From NCBI GenBank assembly GCA_001824455.1, contig MHXL01000076.1, forward strand, positions 252 to 10,354: 10,103 nucleotides of DNA, read 5' to 3'. The position numbers and the translations under genes were made by a program. Below the pieces are notes generated by a model. The model was not told the origin of the DNA, made no database searches, and worked only from the letters and a program-made list of their open reading frames with translations. The DNA comes from Desulfuromonadaceae bacterium GWB2_53_15 (lineage in GTDB: Bacteria; Desulfobacterota; Desulfuromonadia; Geobacterales; Pseudopelobacteraceae). Positions 1-6,624 of the stretch are shown piece after piece. Each line of letters opens with the position of its first letter. Positions within the stretch are counted from its first letter, which is position 1.

Positions 1-598
1 GAGCGATCCGCGCCACATGCGCACCCTGGAAACGGGCTCCGGCCAGTTCATTATCGCTGGGCATCCGCTCACCCTGACCGCCGGCAATAGTAGAAGCGCC
101 ATAGGGGGAACATCCCGTAATCTCACCTATGCCCATCTGCCCGGCGAAAGTATAGGGCAGACCGACTACCACCATTCCCTGATGCAGCAGAGTCGTGTGA
201 AAACTGAGGATGGTCGATTCCTGACCGCCATGCTGGGTAGCGGAGCTGGCGAAGACGCTGCCGACCTTGCCGACCAGTGTCCCCTTCATCCAGAGCCCGC
301 CGGTTGCATCCAGAAACTGGCGCATCTGACCGCACATGTTGCCGAAACGGGTGGGCGTACCGAAGATAATCGCATCGGCCGTTGCCAGGTCGTCAACCGT
401 GGCAACCGGGATATGGGCCATGCCTTTCTGAGCCTCCAGCGCTCCCATCTTAGCGAGCACCTCATCCGGCAGGGTTTCCGGCACGCGTTTGACGATCGCC
501 TCGCACCCTGCAACCTCGCGCGCCCCTTCTGCAACCGCTTCCGCCATCTTGTAGATGTGTCCGTACATACTGTAATGAACGATCAATAGCTTGCACAT
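1..598 (-). CDS. wrbA: NAD(P)H:quinone oxidoreductase WrbA, flavodoxin family (C-terminus cut by window edge)
   Basis: WrbA-type enzymes are cytoplasmic tetrameric FMN proteins that reduce quinones by two electrons using NAD(P)H, which limits semiquinone and oxidative stress. Reading the minus strand from the ATG at 598 gives 199 codons with no stop before the edge. Visible family marks are the N-terminal FMN phosphate-binding stretch [19 protein letters not shown] (residues 8-26), VKRVPET (36-42), [12 protein letters not shown] (77-88), FLDATGGLW (95-103) and the C-terminal [18 protein letters not shown] (164-181). The E. coli protein is 198 residues and ends about eight residues after the motif matching our last one, so almost the whole gene is present. 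AAGGAG at 608-613 lies 9 bases upstream of the ATG and fixes the start. The gene diverges from glgP across a 391-bp gap that carries a likely promoter and an inverted repeat for it. Nothing in the coding sequence looks damaged. Confidence 0.95.
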   Translation of the reverse strand, partial: MCKLLIVHYSMYGHIYKMAEAVAEGAREVAGCEAIVKRVPETLPDEVLAKMGALEAQKGMAHIPVATVDDLATADAIIFGTPTRFGNMCGQMRQFLDATGGLWMKGTLVGKVGSVFASSATQHGGQESTILSFHTTLLHQGMVVVGLPYTFAGQMGIGEITGCSPYGASTIAGGQGERMPSDNELAGARFQGAHVARIA

Positions 599-710
599 GG
601 TTTGTTACTCCTTTTAGTGGAATTATCCTGCTTATCGGGGTCATATAACCGGGCACGGCGCATGCTCCGGTTAGACAGCATGACTTCATTGCTGAAGAAC
701 TTCTTTCATG

Positions 711-738
711 AGTATACTTTTGTATGCAATAAATTCAA
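711..738 (-). promoter_or_regulatory. Candidate sigma-70 promoter for wrbA
   Basis: On the minus strand, TTGAAT (positions 738-733) is followed after 16 bases by TATACT (716-711). These match the -35 and -10 consensus at four and five of six bases. Transcription would start near 704 and leave a leader of about 105 bases before the wrbA ATG. The -35 box overlaps the outer end of the inverted repeat at 737-768, which is a reasonable place for a repressor to act. The call rests on consensus only. Confidence 0.45.
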
Positions 739-768
739 TGAACTGCGCTTCGGAAAATACAGTTCATT
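737..768. repeat. Perfect 9-bp inverted repeat, possible operator of wrbA
   Basis: AATGAACTG at 737-745 is repeated as its exact reverse complement CAGTTCATT at 760-768, separated by 14 bases. The pairing stops sharply on both sides. The centres of the two half-sites are 23 bp apart, roughly two helical turns, which suits a dimeric regulator. The left arm touches the predicted wrbA -35 box. It could instead fold as a 9-bp RNA hairpin, but no upstream gene on the plus strand needs a terminator here and the T run after it is short and interrupted. Confidence 0.55.
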
Positions 769-923
769 TTCCAGTAACCGCACAATCTCCTGAATCCACG
801 TAACAAACATCCGTCATAGGGTGTCCGCCGCAACTGATTATATGTATCCCTTCTGAACCGTGAACCAGGAAAGACTCACGCGCATCGCCATAACTTGTTT
901 TTTAAACTGACAAACCTGTAATC

Positions 924-952
924 TTGCATTCAACAAGCGGAGCCTATATACT
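924..952 (+). promoter_or_regulatory. Candidate sigma-70 promoter for glgP
   Basis: TTGCAT at 924-929 and TATACT at 947-952 are separated by exactly 17 bases, giving four of six and five of six consensus matches at the ideal spacing. Transcription would begin near 959 and leave a leader of about 30 bases to the glgP ATG. A second, weaker candidate lies just upstream: TTGTTT at 895-900, 16 bases, TGTAAT at 917-922. No sigma-54 type -24/-12 element was found. Confidence 0.5.
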
Positions 953-989
953 TCAGAACATTTATTTTGGCAGGTAAAGGAAAAACCTA

Positions 990-3482
990 ATGATCGCAGC
1001 CGAAACCATCCTCCCCAGCGATACCAAGCCGACCACTACGGATCTGCAACGTTCTTTTCTGCGCCACCTCCAGTACACCCTGGTCAAGGACAAATACTCC
1101 GCCACCCAGTCTGACCTGTACCTGGCCCTGGCCTACGCGGTGCGCGACATGCTGGTTGAACGCTGGCTCGACACCCAGCAATCCTATTACATCAATGATG
1201 CCAAACGGGTCTATTACATCTCCATGGAGTTTCTGGTGGGGCGTACCCTGGGCAACAGCCTGATCAACCTGGGCATCATGGAAGAGTGGGAAAACGCCCT
1301 CAAAGAGATGGGCATCAATGTGAATGAACTTCAGGACAGCGAATGGGATGCCGGCCTGGGCAATGGCGGACTAGGGCGCCTGGCGGCCTGCTTCCTGGAC
1401 TCCATGGCCACCATGAGCCTGCCGGCCTATGGCTATGGCATCCGCTACGAATACGGCATGTTCTACCAGAAGATCGTGGATGGCAGTCAACATGAAGTAC
1501 CTGACAACTGGCTGCGCTACGGCAACCCATGGGAGTTCGGGCGCCAGGAGCATCTGCACAAGATCCAGTACGAAGGCCGTGTTGTGGAATATTCTGATGA
1601 AAGCGGGGGACAATGCCACTCCTGGCTGGACACCCACGATGTCATGGCCCTGGCTTATGATGTTCCGGTGCCGGGTTACGGCAACGACACCGTCAATACG
1701 ATGCGCCTCTGGAGCGCCAAATCAACCCGAGACTTTGAACTGACCTCCTTTAACCAGGGCAACTACGTCGGCGCTGTCGAGTCCAAGATGCGTACCGAGA
1801 ATATCTCCAAGGTGCTCTACCCGGCCGATCACATGGCCGAAGGCAAGGAGCTGCGCCTGCGCCAGGAGTACTTTCTGTCCTCGGCTACGGTTCAGGACAT
1901 ATTTTACCGCTTCGCAAAAAAGCATAACGACCTGTCCCTGCTGCCGGAAAAGGTTGCCATCCAGCTTAACGACACCCACCCTACCCTGGCCATCCCTGAA
2001 CTGATGCGCATCCTGCTGGACGAAAAACGGCTCGCCTGGGATACGGCCTGGGATATTGCCGTACGCACCTTTGCCTACACCAACCACACCATCCTGCCCG
2101 AGGCGCTTGAAAAATGGCCGGTGCGGATGATGGAACATATCCTGCCGCGTCACCTGATGATCATCTACCGGATCAACGACCACTTCCTCCGCGAGGTATC
2201 AGCCCGTTTCCCTGGTGATGGCGACCGACTGCGGCGCATGTCCATTGTCGGCGAGGATGGCGAGAAACACGTGCGCATGGCCTATCTGGCCATTGTCGGC
2301 AGTCACTCCATCAACGGCGTCTCGGCCCTGCATAGCGAGATCCTTAAAGACGATCTTTTCCACGACTTTTATGAAATGTGGCCGGAACGCTTCAACAACA
2401 AGACCAATGGCATCACTCAACGCCGCTGGCTCAAACATGCCAACCACTGGCTGGCAGACCTGATCTCGTCCAAAATCGGCGACGGCTGGGTCACTGATCT
2501 TGACCAGCTGACAAAACTGCGCGAACTGGCCGATGATCGGGACTTCCAGCAGCAATGGATTGAGGTTAAACGGGCCAACAAGCAGCGCCTGGCCGATCAG
2601 ATTTTCAAACAGACCTGCATTCAGGTCTCAGCGGATTCCATGTTCGACTGTCAGACCAAGCGCATCCATGAATATAAACGGCAACTGCTCAACGTTCTGC
2701 ACGTCATCACCCGCTATAACCGCATCAAATCCAACCCCGGCCTGGATATTGCCCCGCGTACGGTCATCTTCAGCGGCAAGGCTGCCCCCTCCTATTACAT
2801 GGCCAAACTGACCATACGCCTGATCAACGCCGTGGGGGCGGTCATCAACAACGACCCGGACGTCAACCGCCTGCTAAAGGTCGTCTTCCTGCCCAACTAC
2901 AATGTCTCCCTGGCCGAGATGATCTTCCCGGCCTCGGACCTTTCCGAGCAGATTTCAACCGCCGGCACCGAAGCGTCCGGCACCGGCAACATGAAGTACG
3001 CCTTGAACGGAGCCCTGACCATTGGAACCCTGGACGGCGCCAACATCGAAATCATGGAAGAGGTCAGCCGCGAAAATATCTTCATCTTCGGCATGAATGC
3101 CGAACAGGTGAACAGCCTGAAGAACGCCGGCTACCGTCCCCATGACTATTACTACCGAAACGACGAGCTGAAACTAGCCGTAGACCAGATCGGAAACGGC
3201 ACCTTTTCTCCGGGTGAACCAAGGCTGTTCAAACCGATTGTGGAGAACCTGCTGGGCAGCGACACCTACCTGCTTCTTGCGGACTACGCCTCTTACGTGA
3301 ACTGCCAGGATGAGGTGGACAAACTCTATCAGCAACCTTACGAATGGGCTCGCAAATCGATCCTCAATACTGCCGGCATGGGCAAGTTTTCCAGCGACAG
3401 GACCATAGCTGAGTACGCCCGTGAAATCTGGGGCATCCAGCCGGAAAAGGTCAGCCGTCACAATCGGCGCGACCTGACCTGA
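990..3482 (+). CDS. glgP: Glycogen/starch/maltodextrin phosphorylase (GT35)
   Basis: This cytoplasmic enzyme removes glucose units from the non-reducing ends of glycogen or other alpha-1,4-glucans with inorganic phosphate, giving glucose-1-phosphate; pyridoxal phosphate is the cofactor. The 830-residue length is normal for the family. The pyridoxal-phosphate signature [14 protein letters not shown] places the cofactor lysine at K669. Other conserved stretches are [29 protein letters not shown], the NDTHP block in the middle, [12 protein letters not shown] (from K557) and [11 protein letters not shown] (from G596), the last two lining the phosphate and cofactor site. The ATG at 990 is preceded by TAAAGGAAA at 976-984 with about 8 bases of spacing. 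Tyrosine replaces the more usual phenylalanine right after the PLP lysine, a mild change. rarA follows 14 bp downstream with no terminator between, so the two are probably co-transcribed. I see no sign of the regulatory phosphorylation peptide of animal enzymes. Confidence 0.97.
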   Translation: MIAAETILPSDTKPTTTDLQRSFLRHLQYTLVKDKYSATQSDLYLALAYAVRDMLVERWLDTQQSYYINDAKRVYYISMEFLVGRTLGNSLINLGIMEEWENALKEMGINVNELQDSEWDAGLGNGGLGRLAACFLDSMATMSLPAYGYGIRYEYGMFYQKIVDGSQHEVPDNWLRYGNPWEFGRQEHLHKIQYEGRVVEYSDESGGQCHSWLDTHDVMALAYDVPVPGYGNDTVNTMRLWSAKSTRDFELTSFNQGNYVGAVESKMRTENISKVLYPADHMAEGKELRLRQEYFLSSATVQDIFYRFAKKHNDLSLLPEKVAIQLNDTHPTLAIPELMRILLDEKRLAWDTAWDIAVRTFAYTNHTILPEALEKWPVRMMEHILPRHLMIIYRINDHFLREVSARFPGDGDRLRRMSIVGEDGEKHVRMAYLAIVGSHSINGVSALHSEILKDDLFHDFYEMWPERFNNKTNGITQRRWLKHANHWLADLISSKIGDGWVTDLDQLTKLRELADDRDFQQQWIEVKRANKQRLADQIFKQTCIQVSADSMFDCQTKRIHEYKRQLLNVLHVITRYNRIKSNPGLDIAPRTVIFSGKAAPSYYMAKLTIRLINAVGAVINNDPDVNRLLKVVFLPNYNVSLAEMIFPASDLSEQISTAGTEASGTGNMKYALNGALTIGTLDGANIEIMEEVSRENIFIFGMNAEQVNSLKNAGYRPHDYYYRNDELKLAVDQIGNGTFSPGEPRLFKPIVENLLGSDTYLLLADYASYVNCQDEVDKLYQQPYEWARKSILNTAGMGKFSSDRTIAEYAREIWGIQPEKVSRHNRRDLT

Positions 3483-3496
3483 CCAGGGTGTCAACC

Positions 3497-4858
3497 ATGG
3501 AAACTCCCACCCTTTGGGATCAAACCTCCGGGGTTCTGAAAACCTCGGAGGTTTCTGATCACGCACCACTGGCCGAACGCATGCGCCCCCGCACTATGGC
3601 AGAGTTTACCGGTCAGGAACATCTGTTGGGAGAAGGACGTATCCTGAGGCGCATGATCGAGACCGACGCGCTATCTTCCCTGATCCTCTGGGGACCTCCC
3701 GGCTGCGGCAAGACCACCCTGGCCCACATCATCGCCGCTGAAACAAAATCCCACTTTATATTTTTCTCGGCCATCCTGTCCGGCATCAAGGAGATCCGCG
3801 AGATCTTCCGCGAGGCGGAAGGCTACGCCATGCGCGGTACACGCACCATACTCTTCGTGGACGAGATCCACCGCTTCAACAAGTCCCAGCAGGACGCCTT
3901 CCTGCCCTATGTGGAAAAAGGTGTCGTTACTATTATCGGCGCCACCACCGAAAATCCTTCCTTCGAGGTCATCGCCCCCCTGCTCTCCCGCTGCCGCGTA
4001 CTAACCCTCCAACAGCTGGAACCGTCCACGGTGCGTAACATCCTGGAGCACGCCCTGAGCGACCCAGAGCGCGGACTGGGCAAACTCGGCCTGACAACGG
4101 ATGACGAGTCGCTGAATTTCCTGGCCGAACAGGCCGGCGGCGACGCCCGCATCGCCCTGAACACCCTGGAGGTGGCCGCCGGTCTGATTAATCAGGAACA
4201 CGGGGTAAAGGGGCAAAGGGATAAAGGGCCAATAACCCTTGAGGTTGTCCAGGAAGCGCTGCAGAAAAAGGCCCTGCTATATGACAAGGGGGGTGAGGAA
4301 CACTACAACGTCATCTCGGCCTTCATCAAATCCATGCGCGCCAGCGACCCGGACGCGGCCCTGTATTGGCTGGCCCGCATGCTGGAGGCCGGCGAGGATC
4401 CGCTCTTCATCCTGCGCCGCATGATCATCCTGGCCTCGGAGGACATCGGCAACGCCGACCCGCGCGCCCTGCAGATGACGGTCTCAGCCCTGCAGGCCTT
4501 CCAGATGGTCGGCATGCCCGAGGGGCGCATCACCCTGGGCCAGGCGGTCACCTACCTGGCCACCGCCCCCAAGTCCAACGCATCCTATGTCGGCATTAAT
4601 GCAGCCCTGGCCGAAGTCCGCAAAAGCGGAGCCCTGCCGGTCCCGCTGCACATCCGCAACGCCCCCACCAAGCTTATGAAGGAACTGGGCTACGGCAAGG
4701 GTTACCAGTACGCCCATGATTACGACGAGGCCTATTCCGGGCAGGAGTGTCTGCCGGAAAATCTGGCTGGGCGGAAATTCTATGAACCCAGGGGGCACGG
4801 GTATGAGAAGAATATCATCGAGCGGATGGAATGGCTGAAAAAGAGAAACAAACCGTAA
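3497..4858 (+). CDS. rarA: Replication-associated recombination protein A (AAA+ ATPase, MgsA/RarA)
   Basis: RarA is an AAA+ ATPase related to clamp loaders and RuvB; it binds SSB and acts on DNA ends and gaps at stalled replication forks in the cytoplasm. With the ATG at 3497 the protein has 453 residues, slightly longer than the roughly 447-residue E. coli protein. Motifs are PLAERMRPRT near residue 24, Walker A GPPGCGKTT (66-74), Walker B ILFVDEIHRFNKSQQD with D122 and E123, sensor 1 GATTENPSF (148-156) and an arginine-finger candidate R165 in LLSRCRV. The MgsA tetramerisation and C-terminal part includes YNVISAFIKSMRASDPDAAL, ASEDIGNADP and YGKGYQYAHDY. An alternative GTG start at 3488 would add three residues; I prefer the ATG because AGGGTG at 3485-3490 is then placed 6 bases upstream. 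Two oddities lie in non-conserved parts: a strong palindrome in codons 9-20 and an 8-bp triplicate repeat around residues 237-245. Confidence 0.95.
   Translation: METPTLWDQTSGVLKTSEVSDHAPLAERMRPRTMAEFTGQEHLLGEGRILRRMIETDALSSLILWGPPGCGKTTLAHIIAAETKSHFIFFSAILSGIKEIREIFREAEGYAMRGTRTILFVDEIHRFNKSQQDAFLPYVEKGVVTIIGATTENPSFEVIAPLLSRCRVLTLQQLEPSTVRNILEHALSDPERGLGKLGLTTDDESLNFLAEQAGGDARIALNTLEVAAGLINQEHGVKGQRDKGPITLEVVQEALQKKALLYDKGGEEHYNVISAFIKSMRASDPDAALYWLARMLEAGEDPLFILRRMIILASEDIGNADPRALQMTVSALQAFQMVGMPEGRITLGQAVTYLATAPKSNASYVGINAALAEVRKSGALPVPLHIRNAPTKLMKELGYGKGYQYAHDYDEAYSGQECLPENLAGRKFYEPRGHGYEKNIIERMEWLKKRNKP
3522..3554. repeat. Strong palindrome inside the 5' end of rarA
   Basis: Positions 3522-3535 pair with 3541-3554 to form a 14-bp stem with a single G-T wobble (3531/3545) and a 5-base CTGAA loop. 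The outer nine pairs, AAACCTCCG with CGGAGGTTT, are perfect. GATC occurs on both sides (3518-3521 and 3557-3560), extending the symmetry with a two-base bulge. The element lies entirely within coding sequence, over residues Q9 to V19, ahead of the conserved RarA core. It is 33 bases long, a whole number of codons. No T run follows, so it is not a standard intrinsic terminator for glgP. It may be a dispersed palindromic (REP-like) element captured in frame. Confidence 0.75.
4206..4229 (+). repeat. Three tandem 8-bp NAAAGGGN units within rarA
   Basis: AAAGGG recurs at 4207-4212, 4215-4220 and 4223-4228 with an exact 8-base period, in units TAAAGGGG, CAAAGGGA and TAAAGGGC. It encodes a lysine/glycine-rich loop (HGVKGQRDKGPI, residues 235-246) in a part of RarA that I do not recognise as conserved. 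Because the unit is 8 bases, gain or loss of one copy would shift the reading frame. The copies are imperfect and few, so slippage is probably slow. Confidence 0.6.
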
Positions 4859-4898
4859 ATTGTGGTAGGAGCAACCATTTTGCGCGTGCTTTCTCCAT

Positions 4899-4926
4899 TT
4901 ACTTTGCAACCAGTACGATAAAGTAA
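4899..4926. repeat. 7-bp inverted repeat upstream of the caspase-like lipoprotein gene
   Basis: TTACTTT at 4899-4905 is matched by AAAGTAA at 4920-4926 across a 14-base spacer. It sits 40 bp after the rarA stop and 36 bp before the lipoprotein ATG. The AT-rich arms would make a weak RNA stem, so it is a poor terminator; a protein-binding site is possible. TTGCAA at 4904-4909 within it could be a -35 box, but no good -10 box is placed correctly, so I do not call a promoter. Confidence 0.35.
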
Positions 4927-4961
4927 TTCTTAATCCGCTAACAATGTGCAATGGAGAGCGA

Positions 4962-6467
4962 ATGAAATTTATCCGATTAGCATATCTGCTGGTTCTTTTA
5001 TTCCTGTTTGGTTGCGCTCAGAAATTTGTGCTGCCCGAGGTTGATGTGCCTGTTTCAATGCCTGCTTCGGTCAGGAAAATCCCGATGACAATCGGAATAC
5101 TTGTGCCTGACGATGCAGCCAGAAAGACAGAGATCTGGGTTCAACCTGAAATGAACTCAAATACGGTTACACTCGATGCGCCAACTGCTAAAATGTTGTC
5201 GCAAAAAGCGCCGCAGATATTCTCCAGTGTTTTCGAGCGGGTAGTACTTGTCCGTGGTGAACCGTATGCCCCTGGTATTGACGCTGTATTGGTTCCTGAG
5301 GTCAAAAAACTGGGGTTTTTATTTGCCACGGTTCCAAACTTCCCAATGGCAAAGACAAAGTTCGAGTCTCAAGTAACCGTCAAAAGCATGCTTGTCGACA
5401 CAACTGGGATGCCTGTCTGGGAGCGAGAAGTCAAAGCTCCAACACCTAGCAACAGAGTTTACCAAATGTCACCAGAGGACGCTTGGGATGTCATGATGGG
5501 AAAGGTAGTTACGGAATCAGTCATCGAAGCACTGAAGGCTACTGCCAATGAAATCACGTTCTCGAAAGAAATAAATGCTTTTGCAAACAGAAAAAGTGCA
5601 CCTGTCAATGCAGCCAAGACAAATCCAATGCCTGAAACTGTTATTCAGCACATGCAACAAATAAACACTCCAGCCATTCCTACAGCTACTACTGCCCCCA
5701 CGGCCACCACCGAAAACCTGCTGCCGCACACGATGCAGGCTGAACGTGAAAATTACTATGCCATCGTAATAGGTATTGAGAAGTATCAGAGTTTGCCGTC
5801 CTCTGATTATTCTAAAGCAGATGCAACTCTGGTAAGAGAACATCTGAAAGCCCTGGGCTTTGCCGATCGCAACATTGAGTTTATCGCAGATGAAAAGGCA
5901 ACCTATTCCGGCATCAGGAAGGCGGTTGAAAGCTGGCTCCCCAGACGGGTGAGCAACAACAGCAAGGTGGTTGTTTATTTTGCGGGTCATGGAGCCCCGG
6001 AACCGCAAAGCGGCGATTCATACCTGGTGCCGTACGACGGGGATCCCAACTATCTATTGGAAACCGGCTATCCTCTCAGGCGCTTGTATGAGAAGTTGGA
6101 GGGCCTGCCTGCTAAAGAAGTGATAGTCTTGCTTGATGCCTGTTTTACCGGTTCCGGAGGAAGGAGCGTATTGGCGCAAGGAGCCAGGTCGCTTGTCAGG
6201 GTAGAGAAGATTGACCTCAAGAAGGATAACATCGCGGTGCTGACATCAACACAGGGGAGTCAGATCAGCACATCTTCCCAGGAGAAGAAACACGGACTGT
6301 TCACCTACTTTCTGCTGAAGGCACTGAACGACGGAAATAGAAATCTCAGCGACATCTACGAATATGTTAGACTCAGGGTTGAAAACGAGGCCAAACGTTT
6401 GAACGTCGAGCAGAGCCCGGCAATCAGTCCCGATCCGGCAAGCGTAAAGGGGCGTTTTGCACTTTAA
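4962..6467 (+). CDS. Caspase-like (peptidase C14/metacaspase-type) lipoprotein
   Basis: The 501-residue protein begins with a lipoprotein signal peptide whose lipobox LFGC puts the lipidated cysteine at C18; alanine at +2 suggests outer-membrane sorting by E. coli rules. Residues about 25-200 form a domain resembling small outer-membrane assembly or transport lipoproteins, with an IWVQPE strand and a late TGMPVWEREVKA strand; I cannot name its family firmly. A Thr/Pro/Ala-rich linker (about 235-252) leads to a caspase-like domain from NYYAIVIGIEKY (264) to the end. Its predicted catalytic pair is H343 in YFAGHG and C394 in LLDACFTG. D392, two residues before the cysteine, matches the acidic S1 residue of metacaspases, so cleavage after Arg/Lys is the inferred preference. 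The ATG at 4962 was chosen over 4944 because it starts the signal peptide directly and follows GGAGAG at 4953-4958. GC content is well below that of rarA and glgP. Substrate and role are unknown. Confidence 0.88.
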   Translation: MKFIRLAYLLVLLFLFGCAQKFVLPEVDVPVSMPASVRKIPMTIGILVPDDAARKTEIWVQPEMNSNTVTLDAPTAKMLSQKAPQIFSSVFERVVLVRGEPYAPGIDAVLVPEVKKLGFLFATVPNFPMAKTKFESQVTVKSMLVDTTGMPVWEREVKAPTPSNRVYQMSPEDAWDVMMGKVVTESVIEALKATANEITFSKEINAFANRKSAPVNAAKTNPMPETVIQHMQQINTPAIPTATTAPTATTENLLPHTMQAERENYYAIVIGIEKYQSLPSSDYSKADATLVREHLKALGFADRNIEFIADEKATYSGIRKAVESWLPRRVSNNSKVVVYFAGHGAPEPQSGDSYLVPYDGDPNYLLETGYPLRRLYEKLEGLPAKEVIVLLDACFTGSGGRSVLAQGARSLVRVEKIDLKKDNIAVLTSTQGSQISTSSQEKKHGLFTYFLLKALNDGNRNLSDIYEYVRLRVENEAKRLNVEQSPAISPDPASVKGRFAL

Positions 6468-6505
6468 TCGCATGAGGGAAATAACTGTTGAACCTGAGAT
6501 ATAAC

Positions 6506-6520
6506 TGGCCGGACCGGTCA
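6506..6520. repeat. Short quasi-palindrome between the caspase-like and DUF4384 genes
   Basis: The 15-base sequence TGGCCGGACCGGTCA has the symmetric form TG-N-CCGG-N-CCGG-N-CA and lies 39 bp after the caspase gene stop within a 157-bp gap. It lacks a following T run, so it is not a typical terminator. Weak promoter-like pairs occur in the same gap, for example TTGCAC at 6457-6462 with AATAAC at 6480-6485, but none is strong enough to call. Confidence 0.25.
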
Positions 6521-6624
6521 ACCTTTGTTAGCCACAGGCGCATTTTCGATTACCGGCAGGAAAAACTGAAAGAGATATTCCAGGTAAACATAAAAACTAG
6601 TCATCACAACAAGGCAGGATTTCC

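Larger units (their letters stand above)
599..989. other. Divergent intergenic control region between wrbA and glgP
   Basis: This 391-bp gap has no convincing gene. A 63-codon plus-strand reading frame at 602-793 lacks a ribosome binding site and has no recognisable protein character. The region is AT-richer than the flanking genes. It contains a leftward promoter candidate (711-738), a perfect 9-bp inverted repeat (737-768), a short AAGAA-C-TTCTT repeat near the predicted wrbA start site (695-705), and rightward promoter candidates ahead of glgP. The stretch from about 793 to 890 shows only a weak CGTGA...TCACG repeat with a 12-base spacer (about 859-880), and I assign nothing to it. Confidence 0.6.

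Noticed and set aside
17..589. 190-codon plus-strand open frame opposite wrbA
   Set aside because: It is the antisense shadow of wrbA; the minus-strand frame has clear WrbA motifs and a good ribosome binding site.
602..793. 63-codon open frame on the plus strand in the wrbA-glgP gap
   Set aside because: No ribosome binding site, no recognisable protein pattern, and it runs through the predicted wrbA promoter and inverted repeat.
859..880. CRP-like CGTGA...TCACG site upstream of glgP
   Set aside because: The spacer is 12 bases instead of 6, and no other feature supports a CRP site.
3488..3496. GTG start of rarA nine bases upstream of the chosen ATG
   Set aside because: The AGGGTG ribosome binding site would overlap that start; the ATG at 3497 has normal spacing. 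It cannot be fully excluded.
3522..3554. Intrinsic terminator for glgP at the rarA hairpin
   Set aside because: The stem is strong but is followed by CTGATCACG with no T run, and it lies inside rarA coding sequence.
4944..4961. Earlier ATG for the caspase-like lipoprotein
   Set aside because: It would add MCNGER before the signal peptide and place the ribosome binding site inside the gene.
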